Assembly (NCBI RefSeq): GCF_029633865.1
Contig: NC_079214.1
Location: 28,465,333 to 28,529,332 of the forward strand
DNA length: 64,000 bases
DNA from: Lampris incognitus
Lineage: Eukaryota > Chordata > Actinopteri > Lampriformes > Lampridae
Direction of reading: 5' to 3'
Shown: one piece after another, positions 35,196-48,200 of the stretch
How the letters are laid out: every line of letters starts with the position of its first letter
Position numbering within the stretch: position 1 is the stretch's first letter
Position numbers and translations under genes: made by a program
Notes under the pieces: generated by a model
Seen by the model: only the letters and a program-made list of their open reading frames with translations
What the model was told of the DNA's origin: nothing
Database searches by the model: none

Positions 35196-35317
35196 ATCCA
35201 ATATCATAAGACACACTGCTTCCTGTATGTATCCTAACCAGGGCCTCCAACAGTCTCATATTATGCCATAATGTAATCAATACCACAAGAGACATTAAAG
35301 AAAAATGGATTACGGGG

Positions 35318-35495
35318 GACGCCCCAGTGGCTCACCTGGTAGAGCATGTACCACATAAGGCCTTAGCAGTCCTTAGCACAGCAGTCTGGGTTTGAATCCG
35401 GCCCAGGCCCTTTGCTGCATGTCATCCCCTCTCTCCCCTGCCTTTCCTGTCTCTCTCTACTATCACTATCCAATAAAGGCGGGGGAAAAAAAAGA
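35318..35495 (+). mobile_element. tRNA-headed SINE, family D
   Basis: Begins GGGGACGCCCCAGTGGCTCA, then GGTAGAGCATGTACC and B-box-like GGTTTGAATCC, then GCTGCATGTCATCCCCTCTC and a CT-rich middle. It ends CCAATAAAGGCGGGG plus A-run. A second copy is at 48153-48345. It carries AATAAA 277 bases after the pdcd2 stop. Confidence 0.8.
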
Positions 35496-36289
35496 AAAGA
35501 TAAATGGTTTATGATTGAAGCCCTCACATCATGTTGTTTTGATACTACCTAGCAATGCTGTTCTCTCAAGTGAGTTGTCCATAAACAATTACTTCTTGCT
35601 AGATATCTTTGTACATCTTGTACATCTTTACTTGCCACATCATTTCTACAGCCAGTGCTTGCAATCTCTCCAGCCAAACCAGGACCAACACCAAAAAAAT
35701 AAATTGAATTCATTAACAATTAAGGCCATATCCTTGATAGTTTTATTATTTTTGGTTAGGAAGTAATTTGGGTATCCAGTTCTCCCGTTTATTTTCAATA
35801 TTATTCAATACTTCATTGTAATTTAATTCATTGAAACTTTAGTTAATGGTCACACACACCCAAGGGTTTTTTTTTTAGGGAGTTGTTCCTTACTGATGTG
35901 AGGGTCTAAAGACAGCATGTTGTGTTACTGTGAAGCCCCTTGAGACAAATTTGTAATTTGTGATATCGGGCTATACACGCAAAATTGACTTGACTAGATA
36001 TAAGTATAGAGATTATGGAGTTCTTGGGACACCAGTAAACTTGACAGTCTGAATTGGAACCAGCAGCTCAAGATGTTAAATTATTTTTTCCTTTTTTTCT
36101 CATGTTTTAATTGTATACATTGAGGATTCATAATATGCAAGCCAAATAAAATTTTACTAGAGAAAACCTTTGCAATTCATATTACTGGCATGTTCCATTA
36201 GTAAGTAGAAAACTTTTTTACACTAGCTCACACCTAACAGCACAAAACTCATATTGGTGCGTATCAGTTAACAGTTCACATTTATTTAT
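35496..36289. other. Intergenic pdcd2-tbp; one LINE tail
   Basis: 35870-36000 is a plus-strand copy of LINE tail family C (GCCCCTTGAGACAAATTTGT, GGGCTATACACGC). The remainder is AT-rich and shows no gene. Confidence 0.5.
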
Positions 36290-36577
36290 TTATTTTGCTA
36301 CTTTATTAATCCCCGTGGAGCAATTCTTTCTCTGCATTTAACCCATCTTAGCTGTGTAGGTAGGAGCAGTGGGCAGCCGCCGGGCACCAACTCGTTCTTT
36401 TTTCCAATGCCTTGGTCAGGGACACAGACAGGTGTATTAACCCTAACAGGCATGTCTTTTTGATGACAGAAAGGACCTGGGATGACCCTCAAGGTTGGAC
36501 AACCGCGGGGTTCAAACCCAGGACCTTCTTGCTGTGAGGCAACAGCTCTAACCACTGGGCTGCCCTGCTGCCATAAC
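36290..36577 (-). mobile_element. SINE family B, internally deleted
   Basis: Minus-strand head near 36577 (GCAGGGCAGCCCAGTGGTTA, B box GGTTTGAAC-like) joined to the 3' part (CTACACAGCTAAGATGGG, TTGCTCCACGGGGATTAATA, AAAGTAGC). The middle is shorter than in 18047-18412. Confidence 0.75.
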
Positions 36578-37049
36578 TTTGCGACTTGACTGTACAATCT
36601 CCTTGCCAGACCAATATTTCTCAGCTCTTTGATTACATCCCTCACTGAGCTTGCATATTTCCCAGCCATCAATTCAGGAAGGACCATAAACTGGTTCTTA
36701 AAACGACCAGTCCAAATCATCTCCGAAGTGGCCAATGACAAATTCCAAATCTTGTACATTCAAGCCACTTCCACTTACAGTATTATTGAACTATTGCAAA
36801 GACTCTCAAGAAGATGTCCATCTGTATTATTTTAAGAGATCAGGCTTTCCTTAGCATTTGTTTTTTAGCCCTCATTCACATGTAACAAGCTACTCATTAT
36901 ATATTCAAATTACGAACTGTGAGGTCACTGGCTTGCTTTAGTTTTGCTTATTTGCCTCTAAAGGTAAATTGGTGACATCTATTCACTACAGGGTGACCAA
37001 TCTAATGGCATTTTCTGCCCATTTAGGATTTTCATTGATGAGGAAAACA

Positions 37050-37322
37050 GCATTTGGGGGCGACAGTGGCTCATGAGGTAGAGCAGGTCATCTGGTAACA
37101 GGAGGGTTGCCAGTTTGATCCTTGGCTCCTTGTAAAAATGTCAGTGTCCTTGAGCATGAAACCTAACTACTCCCAATAAACTGGTTGTTGCCTTGCATGG
37201 CTGATACTGCTGTTGATGTGTTTGTGTGTATGGGTGAATGTGAGGCATTCATTGATTGTAAAGCACTTTGAGTGGCTGTTGCAGCTAGAAAAGCGCTATA
37301 TAAATGCAGTCTGTTTCACCAT
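37050..37322 (+). mobile_element. tRNA-headed SINE, family E
   Basis: Head GGGGGCGACAGTGGCTCATG, GAGGTAGAGCAGGTCATC, B-box-like GTTTGATCC. The 3' end is TTGTAAAGCACTTTGAGTGG ... AAAAGCGCTATATAAATGCA. The tail recurs at 63390-63440 and, reversed, at 9191-9246, 32935-32970 and 56199-56240. Confidence 0.7.
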
Positions 37323-37609
37323 TTTGTAGGTACTCATTCCCTGCAAACATCTAAAATTTGCTGTTCATGGGGTCATATCAGGGCTTATGTGTATGAAAAT
37401 GGTAAAATATCCCTTAAACCTTTATGCAGATTGAGATTATACAGTACATGTATGTAATAAGAGGATGCTTTGACTAGAGAATGAAGACATTTAATTATGT
37501 ACAGAGAAAAAAAGTACTACAGGCCAAAACAAGAGCTGTATTTTGATGTGATTTTGCTTTAATGGCTTCTGCTCGTCTGCTTCTAATCTCAGGAAACTTC
37601 CTGGTCTTC

Positions 37610-37745
37610 CTGGCTTTGACAAACACCCGTCAGTTAAGTGACTGAAGAGGTCACTTAGACGAGTGAGAAAACGTTTGTCCATAAACGTTGTGTCCAGATG
37701 AACTGATTCAACTTTCTTCGAATTTCTTACCTGGATTATTATGAA
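37610..37745 (+). mobile_element. Penelope-like element terminal fragment
   Basis: Contains GAGGTCACTTAGACGAGTGA and GTGTCCAGATGAACTGATTC, matching the end of the element at 49308-51415, and continues into the reverse of the 'ataatccaggtaag' word seen at other copies. Fossil fragment. Confidence 0.6.
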
Positions 37746-39276
37746 GAAGTTCTTAATAATTTTAAAATAGGGCAACAAGATAATCCGAAATAGCAAGATG
37801 ATGCAGTTGATCACACCATAAAACTGACTTTAAGTGCTTGTGAATGGAGAATAAGATGAGAGACCAAACATACAATACTTGAAATGTGTAAAGTAGGTGG
37901 GACCTCTACATTCAGGAGCAAGAACAGCTTTACTTCAGAATTTAGTTCCCAATTGTTTATCTTCATCCCTCTGGTTCTAAAATATGCCATACACGGACAT
38001 CCAAGTTGAAGCCAGTTTTAGAATTTAAAAAAAATCTTATAAAACATTTGCATTTCTGAATCATAACAATAACTGAATACATAGCATTTCCATTTATAAA
38101 AACTACTGGATGTTTGGATCAGCAGTGTGCCCAACCGTGTGTTAAAAGCCATGTTTACAGTTTTTCATTCTACCAAACACCACACCAGATGAGTTCACCA
38201 ATAGATGATTAAAACCTGCATACACACTGCTCTTGATAGCATGTGGTTTGGCACCACCGGGACTTTAAATTGACCTCATCGCGCCGATAGTAAAAAAAAA
38301 TAAAATAAAAAAAAGACACCGACCAGTGAAATGAACCATTATGACAGACCTTGGAGACTTATTTGGCAACCAATTTAACAGGAATATAGAAATCATCTAA
38401 CACCAGTACTGGGTTCAGTGTACACCTAATTCCGTCATTCATATTTAACTTTAAGATCATTCCTATTTATTCATACACCAGAGGAAAAACTTTTTGTACC
38501 CCCCCCCACCCTAATCCAAATTTGGAAAAATATCCACTTCCTGCATCAATAGAAATAAAGGTGACATAAACCCAGTCTTCCTGAAAAGAACATGGATACT
38601 CCTTCATAGACTTCATAAACAGAACAAACTGACCATTTTTTTCTAAACTCAATAAAGCAGTAAGTTTTGAACTCTTCACAGATTAAAAGAATGCAAGGGC
38701 ATAGAGATGCATCTAGAGACAGCTTGCGGAGGGTTGACAAAAAAAAACCTAATTTACAAAAAAAAAAGCACTAAAATCGCAATAAATGAGACAATAACAG
38801 TCATTCCAAGTCAGCTCGCCTTTCCAGTAGGCGAGCAATTCTTTAACAATAAAGATGAACCGATGAACAAAGCTACAGCATTGTTCCTCCTAATCACACA
38901 ATGGCGTCGTGACTTGGAGCTTTATGTACCCATATACTTCCAGTCTTTTATATACAAGCGGGGATTGGACTGGAGCAAAAAAAAAAAAAAAAAAAGCTTG
39001 AAAAAACATGGCTTAAAAAAGTTGTCATCGCCCGAGAATACAGTCAGATGGGATCGGAACACCACAACAAAAGCCTGTCAAGATGGTTTATCTCCCAGAC
39101 AACTGAAATATTGTTTTGGGGCAGCGGGGCATAAAAAGCACCAATCACATCCCAGTACAGTCCACATTTATAGATCAACATTTATATCAGTGTCTGACAT
39201 GACTTAGAAAAATAAGTAAAAAAAAATAATAAAAAAAATAGGCGAGGAAAGCTGGAAAGGGGGTGGGGTGGGGGGC
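37746..39276. other. Probable tbp 3' untranslated region and intergenic DNA
   Basis: The sequence downstream of the tbp stop (minus strand) is AT-rich. A minus-strand AATAAA lies at about 38466-38471, giving a plausible but unproven 3' untranslated region of about 800 bases. A C-run is at 38499-38509 and A-runs lie near 38980. No other gene. Confidence 0.4.
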
Positions 39277-42200
39277 CTACGTCGTCTTTCGAAAGCCTTT
39301 CAGGATGGGGTAGATGTTCTCAAATGCCTCGTAGATCTCTGCTCTCACCTTAGCACCTTGATAGAAATACAAACACACAGACAAGCAGACACACACACAC
39401 ACACAGGATAACAATGACTACAATGGATTGTACTGATGAAGGCATGACACACCGACAAACCAGAAAAATATATCATTAATGTCTTTCTGATGAACCTCTA
39501 AATCTGTGATACACCCTCTCTATGAATGTGATACATTCATATGAATTTATTTTTAAACTGTATACACTCTATACCATTTTGTTCGAGAGAAACAACTATA
39601 AATATTCCATTTCAGGCTACAGAAAAAGATGGGAACCAAAGGCTGCTAAATTTGACCGTAATGCTGATCTTGGCACAAATAAACACCGCCACAAAATAAA
39701 TTAAGAATTGGTTGCCACTAATACATTATTTCCTATGGACACCAAAAAGACTGGCATTCACCAGCCATTATCGTATTATCAGTGAAATCCATCCAATGAT
39801 GATGAACTGTAAAATGTCAATAGCACATAAAAAAATAAGAAACATGACCAGTTTCACCTTAAGTTTTCTGAAAGATTTCCTTTTTGAAGATACAAAAGAC
39901 ATTGAGGCTTCTATAAAAATAAAAAAAACTGAATTCACTACACTACTGCACAGTTTACACTACACACTTTACAATTCTGTAAATTGTGTAAACACAACAT
40001 CCATTGCACATTTGTCCATCTTGGGTGAGAGATCCCTCATTTGTTGCTCTCCCTGACGTTTCTTCCTACCTTTTCTCCCTGTTAAAGGGGGTCCCCCCCC
40101 CATCCGATGTGAGGGTCTAAGGACAGGATGTTGGGTTGCTGTAAAGCCCCTTGAGGCAAATTTGTAATTTGTGATATTGGGCTATACAAATAAAATGGAC
40201 TTGACTACAGAGGTCAGTGGAGCGGAGCCTCAGTTACCTGTCAGAACAACCTTCCCAGAGACAAAGATGAGCAGGACGATTCGAGGTTTGATCATTCGGT
40301 AGATTAGTCCCGGAAAAAGCTCTGGCTCATAACTGGAACAGGAAAACAGGTCATCTGTTAATGTCACTGAACTATAATCATTGCATAAGTATAAAATGGA
40401 AGATGATTGCTCTGGTAGCTGTCTGCTAGGATGTTGTTTAAATTCCATTCCTCAAAAGACTGAATGAAAAGTTTCGGATTGAAGCTTTAACTTTATTATT
40501 TTACAAGCCAATATGTCAGCACAGTACAAGGTTATAATCGTAAACTGAAACTGATACTAAAACAGAAACATTCAAAAAAATGAATTCGTAAACTGAAATT
40601 AAAATAAAAACTGAATTTGCTGAAAAAACTGAAACTAAACAACAATAAAGTTTCAAAAGTAACAAAAATCTAAATTAAGCTATCATGAATACTTTTTGTT
40701 TAGTTCAGTTTGCAAGAGCATTGAGTTTGCCTACTACAGGCTGTGACTAGGGAACTACACATTCCAGAAACATCCCTGCTTACAGAACTCTTGCAGTCAC
40801 AGATGTGAAAACGTGGAAGCATGTCGACCGCCGGCTGCAAGCGTTCCAGCAAAGTGTGGGATTCTTTTGTGTATATAGCAGTGTCTGACAAATCAAAGTG
40901 TCTTGTAGTCAAAGAATCTCAAGTTTCTGGCCTGCTGATAAAAACGAATAACCCAACAAACCTCAAGGTCCACCTTTCCTCAAAACACAAGAAAGTTTAC
41001 TTAGAAATATTGGACAGTGAGAAGGCAAGCAACATCAGACCATGCAGCTCTGAAACAGACAGCATGGGCCAGTCAGTGACGCAGGTTGGAAAGCAACCCC
41101 CCCCCCCCCAATTGTACTTGGCCAATTACCCTATTTTCTGAGCCATCCCAGTCACTGCTCCACGCTCCACCCCCTCTGCTGATCCGGGGAGGGCTGCAGA
41201 CTACCACATGCTTCCTCCCGATACATGTGGAGTGGCCAGCCGCTTCTTTTCACCTGACAGTGAGGAGTTTTGCCAGGGGGACGTAGCGCATGGGAAGATC
41301 ACGCTATTCCCCCCAGTTCCCCCTCTCCCCCGAACAGGCGCCCCGACTGACCAGAGGAGGCACTAGTGCAGCAACCAGGACACATACCCACATCTGGCTT
41401 CCCACCCACAGACACAGCCAATTGTGCCTGTAGGGACACCCGACCAAGCCGGAGGTAACACAGGGATTCGAACTGGCGATCGCCATGTTGGTAAACAACA
41501 GAATAGACCACTACGCTACCCGGACACAAAAGCAAACTTTAACTAGCTGTTTCAAATGAGTCGAAACCTGGCCCACTAGTTACCCTGCATACCTCAAATG
41601 TGAGGATGCCCTGGTAGACATGTTTATTCAGACAGGGTTCTCTACCAGGCTATGTGAGTTGCCGGCATTTCGCAACTTCACAAACACATTAAATCCCAAA
41701 TTCCAAACACTCCGGCCGGCCAGGAAGAATGTCCTTCCTGGGCATCCCAGCCTGTTTCTACCACCCTCCCTTGGGAAGGGCACGCCATGCCTTGCTAAAC
41801 TTAAAGCAGCTAGGAACATCCTCACACTGGTGCGGCTCTTGTGCAATGCATAGCCGATTCATTGGAAGAGTGGTGTATTCTGGAGAACAAGGTTTTACTT
41901 GTCATCACCAACAATGGGACAAACATGGTGAAGGCTGTCCGACTGCTGGCGAGAGAAGTCAAGAGGACAGAGAGAAAAAACACAAAAGTGGTTGAAGAAG
42001 CCGATGCTCAACAATTGCAGCAGGATGTTGAGCATTGTGAGTGTTGAAATGCCAGTGATTTTGAGAAGTTAACTACAATGTAATACACCATACATATGCT
42101 GGTTTTCCCCTTAGCAGCTGTCTCAGATTAGCTCAAGGCTGCATGGTAACCTAGCTAGAGGTTAACGTTAATGTGGTATGTAGGAGGTTAGCAGCAGCTG

Positions 42201-45200
42201 CTAATCTCTGACTGCACTGCAGTCAGATGTTACAATGCATCAAGTCGATAATTATGAGGCCATCATGCCGTCACTTTCATACAATATATTAGAAGAAATA
42301 ACTTATCGCAATAAAGACACTAGGCTGTCTTTTGCCCTGCATGTATTTTTTTTATGCAAAACTTCAACTTCCACCATTTGATCCTTGGCTCTGCCTTCAC
42401 TATCTTCCTCTGCTTGATCTCCAAAGTCATCCGACAGACCATCATCCTATGCTGCCAAGCTACCTTTTCCCATCACCACCTTGCAGTCTCCAATCTCTTT
42501 CAGATTGCACTTCCTGCACAAGTTATAGTCTACCTGTGTGCCCCTTCCTCCACTTTCATACGTCAACCTGTGTCCCTCTTCTTGAATTATGTATTCACCA
42601 CAGCCATTTCCATCCTTTCCACAAAATCCACCATCTGTCCTTCCACATTCCTCTCCTTGACACCATACCTGCCTATCACCTCCTCATCACCTTTGTTCCC
42701 TTCACCAACATGCCAGTCTGCTCCAATCATCACTCTCTCCTTCTTGGGTACACTCTCCATGACTTCATCCAACTCACTCCAGAATTATTCTTTCTCTTCC
42801 ATCTCACACTCAACTTGTTCGGTATATGCGCTGATAACATTCATCATCACTCCTTCGATTTCCAGCTTCCTACTCATCACTCTGTCTGACACTCTTCACC
42901 TCCAACACAGTCTTGGAAATCTTCTTCCTTCAGAATTACCCCTACCCCATTTCTCCTCCTATCCGCACCATGGTAAAAGAGTTTGAACCCACCTCTGATG
43001 CTCCTGGCCTTGCTCCCCTTCCACCTGGTCTCTTGCACACACAGTATGGTATACCTTCCTTCTCTCCATCTATCAGCTAGCTCTCTCCCTTAACCAGTCA
43101 TAGTTCCAACATTCAACATTCCGACTCCAACCTCCACACTCCTACCCTTCCTCCTCTCCTGTTGCCTCTGGACATGCCTTCCCCCTCTCCTTCTTTGTCC
43201 AACAGTAGCATAGTTTACACCGGCACCCTGCTGGCCAACAGTACTGGTAGTGGTTGTTGGTAGCCTGGGCCTCAACCGATCAGATATGGAAATCTGATTT
43301 ATGATCCGCATATTTGATTAAACGCATGCACCACATGCAGGTGGCTGGTGTGACAAAGGAAGATGCAGAGGACAGGAAGAGATGGAAACAGATGATCCGC
43401 TGTGGCGACCCCTAATGGGAGCAGCCAAAAGTAATAGTAGTAGAAATTTGATTTGGCCAAGGTTTTACGGCGGATGCCCTTCCTGACGCAACCCTCCCCA
43501 TTAATCCGGGTTTGGGACCAGCACGAAGAACGCACTGGCTCGTGCATCCCCATTGGCTGGGTTCCATACGGTACTTCAAATTTAGCTATAATATGTAAAT
43601 GCCATCTTGTGGCACTTATATGTTACTGCAAAATAGTTTGTCTGGGAAAATTAACATATTATGAACACCTGCAGTGACTGAAATAGGACAATAACACTTT
43701 AGATGACTAATCTAGAATAACAAAATGTTGAAAATAGCATGATTATTACATTTATTCAATTAAAGAGGAGGAAATGTACATTATGCTGAACTGGCATGCT
43801 AGATGGCCTTAAAAATGTCCATTAGCTATTAGGTATAGGATTGAGTTTAAACTTTTAATAATTACTTTTAAAGCCCTACATGACCTTGCTCCTACATATA
43901 TCACTGATTTACTCACAGCCCATGGGCCTGGTCGCTGCCTGCGCTCCTCAGGCAGGTCCTTTTTAACCGTTCCCTCAGCCAGCCTTGTTGCTAAAGGTGA
44001 CCGGGCGTTTTCTGTAAGAGCCGCACAGCTATGGAACTCCCTACCTGAGGAAATTAGGCTAGCAAACTCACTGTCTTCTTTTAAATCACTTCTTAAAACT
44101 TACTTTTACAGGAAGGCTTTTTTATAGTAAAGCCATTGTTGCCCAATTTTTATTTATTTTTTATATCTTATACTTTTATAATTTTACATTTTTAATTCTT
44201 TATATTTTTCTTTCATCACCTCATTTTAATTGTTTTTTTTATCATAATCCTTGTTTCATTGGATCTAGTTCTCTTTGTTTTAATTATGCTCTTGTGACTT
44301 TATCCTGACTGTGTTCTACCTTGTTCTGTGGAGCGGATCTGGTATTATGTCCAATATTTTCATTGTATTTTGTTGTTTTATCTTGACTATGTGCATTATT
44401 TTATCCTGTTGTGTAAGGCACCTTGTAACACTGTTCAGAAAGGTGCGATATAGTTTACTATTATTCTTATTAATTATTATTATAGCATGTTACAAAGAGA
44501 TTGTGTGTGTGTGTGTGTGTGTGTGTGGGTGTGGGTGTGTGGGGGGGGGGCGCTCTCGTCCACAGGAAACACTGCCCCCACAGCAAACCTCTTGTTCCAC
44601 AGGAAACACTGAGCATTAAAGTGGAAATTACACCTAACACACAGAAAACATAAAATGAAGGTAAAATTACCTGCTGAACTGTTGGTGTGTTAGGACCAGT
44701 CCCTCTAGCCGTATGGGGAACTTCACATCGCAGCTGCCCACCATGTTCTGAATTTTAAAGTCCAGGAATTTAGCAGGGAAACCCAGCTTCTGCACCACAC
44801 GGGCATACTTCCTAGCAGCTAGCCTAGACTGCTCCTCACTGAAGAGGTCAAGTGAGAAGTTATGACAGGACAGGAAAGAGAGGTTGATGATGGGTAGAGA
44901 CATAGATGAAAGGAAAGTGTATGGGAGCGGGGAACACAATTTTTTTCCATTTGTTCATTCAAATGGAGCAAGGAAATTCCCATTACCAGTGGCCTTTTTA
45001 AACGTAATATTGTTGGTTAGTAGGTTTAAAAGTAACAACCCTGTTTAAACCAATGTTTCCTCGAACAGCCTATGCCTTATGACAGTAAAATTGATCCATA
45101 TCAAATAGGCAGAATGCTGACCTCTTGGCTCCAGTACACACCATCTTCCCAGAGCTGAAGATGAGAGCCGTGGTCCTGGGTTCTCGTATTCTCATGATAA

Positions 45201-48200
45201 CGGCAGCAAAACGCTTGGAGGGTACAAGAGGTCATAGTTAGTACAAATCAAAAGGAGGAATTAATATAGTGCTTATTATTACACAGCATACAAGATAGAA
45301 GTGTTTCCTCCATCACTGCAGCAGCTTTTTTTTTTTTTAGCTATTTTTGCTATGGTTGCACCTGAGCCACCACCACCTCCTCTTTTCTCAAGGTTCTAAA
45401 TTCTAAGACATTAACTACAGAAAATGTCTTCCCACTTTGCCATGAACTGATGAATTGTCAAACATCAACAAAATAATTGCTGGAGCGCAAAAAAAGGAAA
45501 AGAAAACAACATTAATTATGGAACTTTTAGGCCAAAAATGTCTTAAATTCTAAGCAAACTGATTGATCATATTCCTGAGTATCATGCAGAAATGCTATTT
45601 GTGCTGGTCTCACTTTGGGGTTGTATTCAGCATTCCTGGCTCTCAGAGCAATGGTCTTCAAATCAAGTTTACAGCCCAGATTCACTGTAGATACTATGTT
45701 CCTGGTAGAGGTGGGAAGAAAGACAAAAGGTAAAATGATAGATATGCGTGAATGGAAGACAAAGAGAAACAAGAACAATTGAAGGTATTCTGTCCCTGAT
45801 GTGTGTTTCATCTATGCAACAATTGACAGATAGCTAACAAACAAGATTTAGGGGAAAGAATATGAATTTGAAGGTCACAGAACGTGTGCCATGACAGAGG
45901 GAAAATCCTTTATCCCCCACAAATATTTATAGAGTGAGTTAAACTTACTGTAGCTGTGGCACTATTCCAGAGCTCTCTGATGCTGGTGTAGCTGGTGTGA
46001 TAGGGGTCATTGGGGTCAGGGGGGTTGTGTAGAGAGGTGTGTTCCCTGGCAGTGCTGTGGTGGTGGATCCCCCTACAGTCTGGGATTGGAAAAGTTGAGG
46101 GGTTTGGCCTGATGTACCTGGCAGACCTAGAAAAGAGAGGCTTGACAGTTTGATGTATAATAAAGACAATAGAAATCAGTTTTATTACAATATTGACAGC
46201 AACCCTATCCCCACTGACAGACAGACAGAGGAGCTGTGTCCAAAAAGCATACTATTTAGCATACCAAAATAGTATGCAAGTATTTTTAGGATGTCCAAAA
46301 CCATAGTAAGCATCAAATAGTAAGTGAAAAATACACAGATGTCATACTGCCTCCCGAAAAATATCCTAGTATGCAAACACTGGACACTACACTGGCATGT
46401 GGCATGAGTATCCCACAATGCTTTGCAATACTTTATGACAACGGCCAACAATGCAACCGCAACCCAACTGCAGAATGGTGGAACCATATAAATGTAAGTA
46501 GTACTTTTCACTATGCAAAGCAAAACATAGTTAAAATCATCTTTTATTTTTATATTTTAAGAAGATGTGGATCACCACACCAGTAGAGGTTTATGTTGTC
46601 TTTAACCCACAAAGAGTTGAAAGGAAGTAGTGCGGTTCTATAACGGAGTAGTATGTACAAATAGCAGTATACTTTTTACTCGCATACAAACAGTACGCTG
46701 GAAGATAGAACACATATGTAGTATGTGTTCCATCTACATATGCGAGTTCTGACACAACCACAGAGCCAGTACTAAAAATTGTCAGTAGTACCGTTAACGC
46801 TGGTTCTTTGGCTTACTTCATCCAATCATCATTAATTTTATTAGTTGCAGCTGTATTTATCTCGCCAAGCTTACATCACTGAGTACACAGACCAGCCAGG
46901 CATGTTTTAAACCTGTACATTTCAGCAAACTCACTAAAATCGGAAAGGGTTTAGTTACCCTTTAAATGTGGCTGCACCCCCAAGAAGACTCATACCAGAG
47001 CCTGGGAGAGAGCTGAAGCCCGCAGGGACACCGACCAGTATACAAGTCTCTCCCCAAAAAAATGCTTTTAGTAGATTTTTAATGTTAGTCGTATTTTTTT
47101 TTAAACTCTGGTGTTTTTTAAATTAGTCTTCATGATTTTAATGAATGAGTTGTTTTGCCATCATCTACCATCTGTCTGTGTCTCTGTGCTGGGGACCCCC
47201 AGCTGCAGCTGAGGATTACAACACAGATCTCAAACCCTTAGGAACATTGAGACTCTACTATGATTTGGAAATGAATGTAACCTAACGGAATTTTGACTGT
47301 AAATACATGAATGTTTCGTGTTAGTGTTGTTCAGATGATTTCATATTGATGTATGGTGTAAATACAATCTTTCATTTCAACACTGTTAAGGTATTATCTT
47401 CAATTTACTTTAATTATGATTGATTCAGCAGACCCAATTTTCAAATCAGAATCTCGCCCATGTGTGGTTGTGACAAAGAGGTTGGGAAATTAGTATATTA
47501 CCCCCGTAGACAAACCTGAATTGGCCTGTTGGGCCTGTTGTTGCTGTTGTTGCTGCTGTTGTTGTCTCTGCTGTTCTTCCAAAATTGAGAGACTGTTGGT
47601 ATTTTGGACCGGCTGAGGAGTAAGGCCTGAGCCATACGGCATCATTGGACTGAATATAGGCATACCTGGGGTCATGGCACCCTACATCAGGAGAAAAACA
47701 ATAGGATTTCACATTTTTGTATGAATCACATAACCGCTGTTGCTTGTGATCCCCTCTACTTTCTCTAATTTTGAAAGATGAGGATTTGTGAGATAGGCAG
47801 CAAAGTGGAAGAAGGGTGTGTGTCTTTAAAACCAGGGGTGAGGCCATCGGCCTCTGATAGTTTGTAATTTTTCAAATTTTCTGCTCACTGATGTCAGACT
47901 ACCTCAAAATCTTCTGTACTATATTGCCCAGATTGGGGTAGAATAGACAATGTAGCACAGGTGAAATATTATCCAACTACTTTTTTTTTAAGAAAGCAAA
48001 ATGAAATTATGTCCAGCATGAACAGTAATCATCAGGTAGAACGCATGTAGACATGTCTAGAGCTCAACAAACATGATTCAGGGGTTTATTATGCTTACAA
48101 AAATTTCAGTTTTCAGGAACTGTTCATCATAGCCATTAAGATTAATGCTATAGGGGCGCCCCAGTGACTCACCTGGTAAAGTGCGTACCACATAAGGCTG

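Noticed and set aside
41097-41528. Possible tRNA gene (A and B boxes)
   Set aside because: The tRNA-like part is followed by a family-specific body and recurs at 6155-6392, so it is a SINE head. The same holds for the other tRNA-like heads at 18.4, 26.2, 33.8, 35.3, 37.1 and 48.2 kb.
42332-42986. Plus-strand frames of 185 and 210 aa
   Set aside because: Antisense of an RTE endonuclease region on the minus strand; composition is S/T/H/P-rich as expected of a shadow frame.
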